A stretch of DNA of 13,683 nucleotides, from contig SLAU01000073.1 in the NCBI GenBank assembly GCA_007126675.1, positions 1-13,683 of the forward strand. Reading direction: 5' to 3'. Below are positions 8,077-13,683 of this stretch, piece after piece. A program made the translations under genes and the position numbers. Numbering within the stretch: position 1 is the stretch's first letter; each line of letters starts with the position of its first letter. This stretch comes from Balneolaceae bacterium (GTDB lineage: Bacteria; Bacteroidota; Rhodothermia; Balneolales; Balneolaceae). A model generated the notes under the pieces. The model searched no databases. It had not been told where the DNA came from and was given only the letters and a program-made list of their open reading frames with translations.

Positions 8077-9966
8077 ATGGGACAGCAAAAGCTTTCAATA
8101 GCAAAAGACCCTGAAACCAGGAAACACTTTCTTAAGCATTTATTGCATGACATAGAAGCTATTGAAAAAATGATTGAGATGGATCTGTTCGAAAAAGATA
8201 TTACCAGAATTGGAGCAGAACAGGAATTTTGCCTCGTTGACAACCACTTTAAACCATCTAAAAATGCTACTGAAGTACTTCAAATTATTGATGATGATCA
8301 CTTCACTTCAGAGCTCGCAAAGTACAATCTCGAAATAAATCTGGACGCTTTTGAAGCAAGCCCCGATTGCCTTTCAAATATTGAAAAACAACTGCGGGAA
8401 TTATTACTGCGGGCCGAAAAAGCAGCCGCATCATTGGACGAGAAAATAATTCTCACAGGCATATTGCCCTCTATAGATTTCAGAGCGGTACAAATGGAGT
8501 ACATGACTCCCAAGGAAAGGTATATGGCCCTTGCTGAAATTCTCTGCGAACTGCGCGGTGAAGATTTTGAGCTCAACATTACCGGAGTGGATGAATTGAT
8601 TCTGGATCACAGTAATATTCTTTTTGAAGCCTGTAACACAAGTTTTCAGTGCCACTTGCAAATTAATCCTGATCATTTTGCAGATATGTACAATTGGGCT
8701 CAGATGATATCCGGACCGATTTTATCTGTATCTGCTAATTCACCTTTGTTATTAGGCAAACAGCTTTGGGCCGAAACCAGAATCCCACTATTCCAGCAAA
8801 GTATTGATACTCGCGGAAAACTGTTCAATTTCAGAGAAAGAGAACAGCGTGTAACATTTGGTAACAGATGGATTACAGGATTTGCCGATGTATTTAAGAA
8901 CGACATTGCACGCCATACACTTCTTTTTTCGACAGAGATTGAAAATGATTCTCTGGACGAATTGAATAAAGGAGAAATTCCAAAATTGAAAGCATTGCAG
9001 CTTCATAACGGAACCATCTATAAATGGAACCGGCCCTGTTATGGAATAACAAATGGAATTCCTCATATGCGAATCGAAAACCGTTATATACCTTCGGGGC
9101 CTACTGAATCAGACGAAGTAGCTAACCTCGCTCTTTGGGTTGGATTAATGAATAATATGCCGGATAAATTCGCTGGTAACTGGGAAAAACATTCCTTTGA
9201 AGATGCAAAAGAAAACTTCTATAAAGCAGCAATGTGGGGTATCCAAAGCGGTATGGTTTGGGAAGGGTCTCACCTTTCAGCCAAACGGTTAATGCTCGAA
9301 AAATTGATTCCGATTTCCAGAGAAGGTTTAAAAAAATTGAAGGTAGAGGAAAATGACATTGACAGATACCTGTCGATTATCGAAAAAAGAGCCACCAAAC
9401 ATCTAACAGGTTCAAGATGGACAGTGAAAAGCTATCGGGTACTAAAGGAAAAATTGGGGCGCGAGGAATCTGCAACAGCCATAACTGCAATAATGCATAA
9501 CAGGCGAAAAGCAGGTAAACCGGTATGTAACTGGAAATTAGCCTCGCATGATGAGCTTAGCGGAATCAATATCCGATATGATGTGGTAAGCAATGTGATG
9601 AGCACCGACCTGATAACAGTTGACGAAAACGACCTTGCTGAACTTGTTTTAAAGATTATGGAGTGGAGAAATATTCGCCATCTTCCTGTCGAAAGCTCCA
9701 AAGGAATTTTAAAAGGAATCATAACAAAGAATCGGCTGATTCGGTACCTTTCAAACGAAAAAAATGACCCCTTGTCCATAGCTGCAGACGTTATGGAAAG
9801 AGACCCTGTTGTTACAAGTCCAAATGAAGATATCAAATTTGCAATGCTGCTGATGCTTGATAAAAAAATTAGCTGCCTGCCTGTTGTGGAGAATGACCGG
9901 CTGGTTGGAATTATTACAGACAATGATACCGGTGAAATCTGGGAAAAGATGAAGAAAAGCGAATGA
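8077..9966 (+). CDS. GCS2-family carboxylate-amine ligase fused to two CBS domains (paralogue 2)
   Basis: A 629-residue paralogue of the preceding gene, clearly a tandem duplication. The two align without a gap for roughly the first 280 residues, and the key motifs share numbering: IGAEQE at 45-50, EACNTSFQCHLQI at 184-196, LWAETRIPLFQQSIDTR around 230-246, then HNGTIYKWNRPCYG (310-323) and MRIENR (331-336). All putative catalytic positions of paralogue 1 are kept, so neither looks like a dead copy. CBS domains lie at about 503-555 and 568-620; the second ends GIITDNDTG, where paralogue 1 has GIITEQNYM, and the C-terminus is shorter. The last codon and stop overlap the next start (ATGA, four bases), so translation of the deacylase is coupled to this gene. 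The two ligases may form a hetero-oligomer or handle different acceptors; this is inference. No Shine-Dalgarno sequence is visible. Confidence 0.85.
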   Translation: MGQQKLSIAKDPETRKHFLKHLLHDIEAIEKMIEMDLFEKDITRIGAEQEFCLVDNHFKPSKNATEVLQIIDDDHFTSELAKYNLEINLDAFEASPDCLSNIEKQLRELLLRAEKAAASLDEKIILTGILPSIDFRAVQMEYMTPKERYMALAEILCELRGEDFELNITGVDELILDHSNILFEACNTSFQCHLQINPDHFADMYNWAQMISGPILSVSANSPLLLGKQLWAETRIPLFQQSIDTRGKLFNFREREQRVTFGNRWITGFADVFKNDIARHTLLFSTEIENDSLDELNKGEIPKLKALQLHNGTIYKWNRPCYGITNGIPHMRIENRYIPSGPTESDEVANLALWVGLMNNMPDKFAGNWEKHSFEDAKENFYKAAMWGIQSGMVWEGSHLSAKRLMLEKLIPISREGLKKLKVEENDIDRYLSIIEKRATKHLTGSRWTVKSYRVLKEKLGREESATAITAIMHNRRKAGKPVCNWKLASHDELSGINIRYDVVSNVMSTDLITVDENDLAELVLKIMEWRNIRHLPVESSKGILKGIITKNRLIRYLSNEKNDPLSIAADVMERDPVVTSPNEDIKFAMLLMLDKKISCLPVVENDRLVGIITDNDTGEIWEKMKKSE

Positions 9967-11129
9967 GCGAGGAAACCGGAACAAAGAAACCTAAAACCTT
10001 ATTTACTAAAAGAATTCAGCATGCAGGTTCACCAGATTCTGATGGGCCTGTTATCGTTCTTTTTGTAGGCATTCACGGTAATGAAACCGCGGGTGTAATT
10101 GCCGTTGACAATGTTCTCGAAAAAATTTCAGCAAATATCGAGTCAGTTAACGGCTCCTTATACGCTATCAGAGGAAATCTTGAAGCACTTTCCCAAGGGC
10201 ACAGATTCATTGATACCGATCTCAACAGACTTTGGGAGATGTATAATACAGAAAAAGATTTTTCTACTTCATTAGCATCCGATGAAGATATGCCTGTTGA
10301 ATATCTTGAGAGCCTGAAAGTAAAATCCGCAATCGAAAATATTATTGAAAAGCATAATAGTGATAAACAGAAAATCATTTTTGCTGATCTGCACACTACA
10401 TCTTCTGAAAGCTGCGCTTTTATTCTTATCAATGATACACTTGCCAACAGGAAACTTGCCCGTAAATTCCCGGTACCACAAATACTTGGTATTGAAGAAA
10501 ATATTCAGGGCACATTATTAAGTTACATAAATAACCTTGGTTACAGGGCACTTGGGTTCGAAGCAGGAGCGCATACCTCGTGGAACTCAATCAGCCGGAG
10601 TGAGGCCTTCATAGAGCTTTTGTTACACTATTCAGGAGTTATGAAACTAAATGATGATGAATTGGAAAAGCTCGAAAAAGAGATAAAAACGTATGAAGAA
10701 GTACCCGACACTTATTTTGAAGTTCGCTATCATCACCTCATTGCTGACGCCAGAAATTTCAACATGTTACCCGGATTCACCAATTTTGATCCGGTAGATG
10801 GAGGCATTCCCCTCGCTTATGAAAACGGTAAACTGGTCAGTGCTCCCGAATCGGGACGAATTTTCATGCCTCTGTACCAAAAAAGAGGCCATGACGGTTT
10901 CATGATTATCAAAGAAGTTTCTCCTCTTTGGCTTACACTATCTGGCTGGCTCCGGCAAAGTTTTAATCACAGCATTTTGAAGTATCTGCCCGGCGTTACA
11001 AAAATAGACGAGCAAAGTTTTGAAGTGGACAGGGAGATTGCCCGGCTTTATGTGAAAGAGATTTTCCACCTGCTGGGTTACCGGGTTACTGAGAAGGATA
11101 GTAAGACGTTTATTTGTTATAGGCGGTGA
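9963..11129 (+). CDS. Succinylglutamate desuccinylase/aspartoacylase (AstE/AspA) family zinc deacylase
   Basis: A 388-residue member of the M14-like AstE/AspA family, zinc enzymes that cleave N-acyl amino acids or similar amides. The zinc site is readable: GIHGNETAG supplies His38 and Glu41 (H-x2-E), and ADLHTTS supplies His144. RGN (70-72) and DTDLNR (84-89, with Asn88-Arg89) match the family's substrate-binding elements, and GFEAGAH (198-204) places the catalytic glutamate at Glu200. After about residue 250 comes a beta-rich C-terminal region as in aspartoacylases, extended to 388 residues, somewhat longer than AstE itself. Its start overlaps the stop of the upstream ligase by four bases, making it the third gene of the operon. 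No arginine-succinyltransferase (ast) genes are near, so a role in arginine breakdown is unlikely. It probably acts on a product related to the ligases. The acyl substrate is unknown. Confidence 0.85.
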   Translation: MSEETGTKKPKTLFTKRIQHAGSPDSDGPVIVLFVGIHGNETAGVIAVDNVLEKISANIESVNGSLYAIRGNLEALSQGHRFIDTDLNRLWEMYNTEKDFSTSLASDEDMPVEYLESLKVKSAIENIIEKHNSDKQKIIFADLHTTSSESCAFILINDTLANRKLARKFPVPQILGIEENIQGTLLSYINNLGYRALGFEAGAHTSWNSISRSEAFIELLLHYSGVMKLNDDELEKLEKEIKTYEEVPDTYFEVRYHHLIADARNFNMLPGFTNFDPVDGGIPLAYENGKLVSAPESGRIFMPLYQKRGHDGFMIIKEVSPLWLTLSGWLRQSFNHSILKYLPGVTKIDEQSFEVDREIARLYVKEIFHLLGYRVTEKDSKTFICYRR

Positions 11130-11353
11130 CACTTCTAAATTAACGTGAGGCCAACTTAGGCTTTTGGAAAAAGTGCCTCCCCTCCTTCGTTAAGGAGGGG
11201 TTGGGGGTGGTTTAGTCAACCTTTAGAAAAGCTAAAAGTTGAAAAAGTAGCTCATTGACTTTTTTCAACCACCCCTAAATCCCCTCCTTTAAAATGAGGG
11301 GACTTTTTGTTGCCAAATTCAATGATCTTATCTCGAACTCGGATTAAATTACT
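11130..11353. terminator. Nested palindromic element acting as a bidirectional terminator between convergent genes
   Basis: The convergent gap holds a palindrome within a palindrome from about 11169 to 11307. Left hairpin: CCCCTCCTT (11179-11187), loop CGTT, AAGGAGGGG (11192-11200). Right hairpin: CCCCTC (11281-11286) with GAGGGG (11296-11301), followed by ACTTTTT, a good intrinsic terminator for the plus-strand operon. Read on the minus strand, the left hairpin is followed by CACTTTTT, terminating the helicase gene. The arms also pair with each other: AAGGAGGGG and the GGGGGTGGTT at 11203-11212 match AACCACCCC (11267-11275) and CCCCTCCTT (11281-11289). An inner stem GTTGAAAAAGT (11238-11248) faces ACTTTTTTCAAC (11258-11269). 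The matching ends AAAAAGT...CCCCTC and GAGGGGACTTTTT give it the look of a small mobile repeat (MITE) reused as a terminator. Confidence 0.8.
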
Positions 11354-13288
11354 TCACCGAATTTTTTCCAATAGCCTGCCAAGGAATTTATCGCCATACA
11401 CGTGATCAATGTGGTCCATGTCGGCAATCACAACCAGTTCTTTTTTACTGCGCGAAAAAGCCACATTTAAAAGCCGCGGCACACTCAGTCCGTTTTTTTC
11501 TTCGTCGAGTGGCCGAACCGAATAATGGCGTTTGGCCCTGCCATGTAATTCGCCGCTCATCACTGTATCAAAAATGATGTAGTCTTTTTCACGCCCCTGA
11601 AATGTGTGAATTGTGCCAACTTCAACTCCACGAACTCCCGACTCGTATAGACGGTTCCTCAGATCATAAACAGCACTTCTGAAAGGAACAATCACTCCGA
11701 TTTGATCAGCCTGCACTCCCCTGCCAAAAAGTTTTTGAACCAGCCTTTCCACAACTTCCTGATGAATGGTGTTAACCGGCTTAAATCCTCTCTCACCGCT
11801 TTTCTGCTTCAGGGCGGGCTGATATTTTCTTGTGTCCACCAGGTGAAATGCTTTTCCGTTTGAACCGGGGAAAAATGAATCGGCGGCATCAGCTTTTTCT
11901 GTTTTCAGCCTTCCCTCATAAAAAACGGAACTAATCACATCAGCCAGTGATTCCTCAAGCCGGTATTGTGTGTCGAAAAAAGAGGTGTAAGCACGGTTTT
12001 CATCATGCCAGTTAAACAGGTCACCGGTATTATCTGCTCCGGACACCGTCGTAAAAATATCTTTTTCAAGAAATTCACGAGCCTCTTTTTGATTCGTTAA
12101 AGCGATAGGCGGCAGCTGCATAGGATCACCCACAACCACCATATGCCATTTACAGTGCGAAGCAAGCACCATCAAATATGGCAGGTTTGCCATCGAACCT
12201 TCATCAACTACAACGGCATCAAAATCCAGGTCAAAAAAGAGATCGGATGTACAAACTTTAGCAAGAGTAGTGGCAATCAGGTTTTTTTTGAATAGTTCTG
12301 ACCGTTCACTTACCGCTTCAAGCTCTTCGATTTTTACTTCCAGTTTGTCCCTGCCGCCCTCTTCTTTTATTTTCTGATCGATCAGCTTCAGCTGCTCATC
12401 CTGTTTTTTTGTTGGCTGTTTGCCATCCCTGAGTCTGTTTTGAACTTCATTCAGCAGGTGTTCTCTCCGCTCAAGTAAGCTTACCCATTCACCGGCTTCA
12501 AGCTTTTTTTCCTGCTGAATTTTTTCGATCTGCTGGTCAAACAAATAAGGTTCCAGTTCTTCATTTTTTAAAGCAGCTTCACCAAACCGCGTAATTTTTT
12601 CCTTTTCAACATTTAAACCTGTTTGCCGGAGTGCTTCCAGGGTACTGAGCAATCCCACATCTACTGCACGGTTCGTATTTGATGCAAATAATACCCTCTT
12701 GCCCTGCTGCAGATAGTTCGCAATAATGTACCCAAGTGTGGCTGTTTTTCCTGTTCCCGGCGGTCCCCAAATAAACAATGTCCGGTTAACTGCAGCTTTT
12801 TTGATGGCGTCAATCTGAGCTTCATTCCTGTGGCCATCATCCAGAATTTTTGCATCATTCCGAGAACCGGATGCATCAGGATTAAACAGTCGCTCCAATC
12901 TGCCGTGAAGCGCCTCCTTATTTTCGATTCTCACCAGTTCAGATAAAGTCCGTTTCAGGATAAAATCGTTTTCCCACTCAATATGAAGCTCAGGAATTTC
13001 TGCCCCGATATTTTCAGGGAATCTGAGAATCAGTTCGTTGTTTTCGTACAAAACAGGATGTACTGTCCATTCTCTGCCGGAATCTTTGGCAAGTATCTCT
13101 TCAGCGAACCGGATGGATGGATTGCTCGTTTCAAATTTATAATCTGTGCTCTCTTCGGTTTGATGACTTTTCCGGCGAACACCATTAAACAACACATCAC
13201 TTGAGGGCTTTTCTCTTACCGCCTCAATTTCCGCTTCAATTGCAGAAATTGCCCTCCCTAAAAATGATTTGATTTCGGTACTTGCCAT
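11354..13288 (-). CDS. Superfamily 1 (UPF1/IGHMBP2-like) AAA DNA/RNA helicase
   Basis: About 644 residues, an ATP-dependent SF1B-type helicase. Counting from the codon before the ATG, motifs run in order: Q-motif-like RNEAQ (155-159), Walker A GPPGTGKT (176-183), a charged coiled-coil-like insertion (about 250-335), motif II DEGS (363-366), motif III GDPMQLPP (388-395), motif IV TQYR (441-444), VPFRS (535-539), motif V TIHTFQGREKD (560-570) and motif VI NVAFSRSKK (609-617). The roughly 150-residue N-terminus is not recognised; no nuclease or zinc cluster is seen, unlike Dna2. The frame can begin at a TTG at 13291, but the ATG immediately after it (13288) is the better start, giving MASTEIK. 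No Shine-Dalgarno sequence is present. It is monocistronic and convergent with the ligase operon. Role in repair, R-loop or RNA processing is undetermined. Confidence 0.9.
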   Translation of the reverse strand: MASTEIKSFLGRAISAIEAEIEAVREKPSSDVLFNGVRRKSHQTEESTDYKFETSNPSIRFAEEILAKDSGREWTVHPVLYENNELILRFPENIGAEIPELHIEWENDFILKRTLSELVRIENKEALHGRLERLFNPDASGSRNDAKILDDGHRNEAQIDAIKKAAVNRTLFIWGPPGTGKTATLGYIIANYLQQGKRVLFASNTNRAVDVGLLSTLEALRQTGLNVEKEKITRFGEAALKNEELEPYLFDQQIEKIQQEKKLEAGEWVSLLERREHLLNEVQNRLRDGKQPTKKQDEQLKLIDQKIKEEGGRDKLEVKIEELEAVSERSELFKKNLIATTLAKVCTSDLFFDLDFDAVVVDEGSMANLPYLMVLASHCKWHMVVVGDPMQLPPIALTNQKEAREFLEKDIFTTVSGADNTGDLFNWHDENRAYTSFFDTQYRLEESLADVISSVFYEGRLKTEKADAADSFFPGSNGKAFHLVDTRKYQPALKQKSGERGFKPVNTIHQEVVERLVQKLFGRGVQADQIGVIVPFRSAVYDLRNRLYESGVRGVEVGTIHTFQGREKDYIIFDTVMSGELHGRAKRHYSVRPLDEEKNGLSVPRLLNVAFSRSKKELVVIADMDHIDHVYGDKFLGRLLEKIR

Positions 13289-13389
13289 CAACTACAGATT
13301 ATCTGTTTGATTTAAAATTCTAACTACCGGCAAAGATATGTGAACCAACCCGAAGCAACAATATTGATTTGGTATTACTGCTTTAATAG

Positions 13390-13436
13390 TCCCCCTTTGA
13401 AGGGGGAGAGTTACGCCTCAGGCGTGACGAGGGGGA
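13390..13436. repeat. G/C-rich palindromic repeat with alternative stems
   Basis: TCCCCC (13390-13395) can pair with GGGGGA at 13402-13407 across a six-base loop, or with a second GGGGGA at 13431-13436. In the latter case it encloses a small hairpin TACGCC-TCA-GGCGTG (13412-13426). It echoes the nested C-run/G-run architecture of the element at 11169-11307 but is a different sequence. No T-run follows, so it is not an obvious terminator. Intergenic repeat elements of this look occur in many Bacteroidota-type genomes; I cannot assign a named family. Confidence 0.6.
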
Positions 13437-13516
13437 TGATCCTCTGAGAGTTGGTTTGGCTCAAATATTCAATAAATAAGCTTAATACCTGAGTTCGATT
13501 CTTAAAGATTTAATAT

Positions 13517-13560
13517 GAAAGCCCCGTGAGGGACAAAAGAATGTCGGTATCTGTTTAGTG
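13517..13560. repeat. Possible REP-like intergenic repeat
   Basis: The segment GAAAGCCCCGTGAGGGACAA and the following AGAATGTCGGTATCTG has a short hairpin (CCC-CGTGA-GGG, near 13522-13532) followed by a conserved-looking tail. It resembles the short G/C-hairpin intergenic repeats mobilised by TnpA-REP/IS200-type transposases, though no transposase is in the window. Recognition is by look only. Confidence 0.35.
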
Positions 13561-13578
13561 TGTTTCATGGCTGGGAGA

Positions 13579-13628
13579 TGTCTCGACTACGTTCCGTAAA
13601 AAGCATCGGAACTCCACTCGACATGACA
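13579..13628. repeat. Imperfect inverted repeat (TGTC-TCGA type)
   Basis: The left arm TGTCTCGACTACGTTCCG (13579-13596) is an imperfect inverse of the right arm CGGAACTCCACTCGACATGA plus CA (13607-13628). The loop is ten bases. Pairing is strongest at the GTTCCG/CGGAAC base of the loop and at the TCGA and TGTC/GACA blocks. No coding sequence or T-run is associated. It may be a remnant of a mobile palindromic repeat. Confidence 0.55.
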
Positions 13629-13639
13629 GAAACAAGCGT

Positions 13640-13683
13640 AAAAAAAGGCCGGGAGGGGCAGTCTCTGACTGCCCCTTTAGGCC
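13640..13683 (-). terminator. Intrinsic terminator of a minus-strand gene beyond the right edge
   Basis: A perfect nine-base stem, GGGGCAGTC (13655-13663) with GACTGCCCC (13667-13675), closes a three-base loop. It is flanked by the self-complementary GGCC at 13647-13650 and 13680-13683, which lengthens the stem after a four-base internal loop. Seven A residues at 13640-13646 become a T7 tract downstream of the hairpin on the minus strand. This is a textbook Rho-independent terminator for a gene entering from the right. The window ends at the hairpin, so a T-run on the other side (bidirectional use) cannot be judged. Confidence 0.75.

Larger units (their letters stand above)
13292..13683. other. 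Gene-free region with stacked palindromic repeats
   Basis: There is no credible ORF in these 392 bases. The first part (13292-13380) is the presumed promoter region of the minus-strand helicase; no clear consensus is visible. The rest contains at least four separate symmetric elements in succession (13390-13436, 13517-13560, 13579-13628 and 13640-13683), listed individually. Their G/C-rich cores stand out from the A/T-rich surroundings. Confidence 0.6.

Noticed and set aside
9963..11129. Calling this gene astE (arginine succinyltransferase pathway)
   Set aside because: No other ast genes are present and the protein is longer than typical AstE; only the family, not the substrate, can be supported.
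13289..13291. TTG as the helicase start codon
   Set aside because: An ATG follows immediately in frame and adds no loss of sequence, so the ATG at 13288 is the simpler start.

Overview
The window looks like a chromosomal stretch from the FCB group, most like Balneolota/Rhodothermota or a near Bacteroidota relative. This is an inference from three things seen here: a Bacteroidota-style lipoprotein signal (FFWSC) on the pullulanase, almost no Shine-Dalgarno sequences before start codons, and intergenic spaces packed with G/C-rich palindromes and heptamer repeats. I see no phage, IS transposase, tRNA, rRNA or CRISPR array. Six complete genes and one partial gene account for nearly all the coding capacity.

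Layout. Minus strand, left edge: the first codons of a likely sodium:solute symporter, translationally coupled to a small two-helix DUF3311-like protein (71-331). A spacer of about 180 bp with an inverted heptamer repeat separates these from a large lipoprotein pullulanase (510-3356, minus). A 91-bp divergent spacer leads to priA (3448-5883, plus), the replication-restart helicase, whose second zinc site has lost three of its four cysteines. A 243-bp spacer (5884-6126) follows, holding a second inverted heptamer array. Then comes a tight three-gene plus-strand operon (6127-11129): two tandem paralogues, each a GCS2-type carboxylate-amine ligase fused to a pair of CBS domains, and a zinc deacylase of the AstE/AspA family. 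A nested palindromic terminator element lies in the convergent gap, followed by a minus-strand superfamily 1 (UPF1-like) helicase (11354-13288). The last 390 bp carry no gene but several stacked palindromes, ending in a minus-strand terminator for a gene beyond the right edge.

How the genes relate. The symporter pair (solute uptake) and the pullulanase (breakdown of branched alpha-glucans) are nutritional. PriA and the SF1 helicase are nucleic-acid enzymes and share no operon. The coherent and least described unit is the ligase-ligase-deacylase operon. Its domains suggest that two paralogous ATP-dependent ligases, gated by adenosine-nucleotide-sensing CBS modules, make an amide or gamma-glutamyl-type product, and that the co-translated zinc hydrolase cleaves or processes such amides. 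Substrate and product cannot be read from the sequence.
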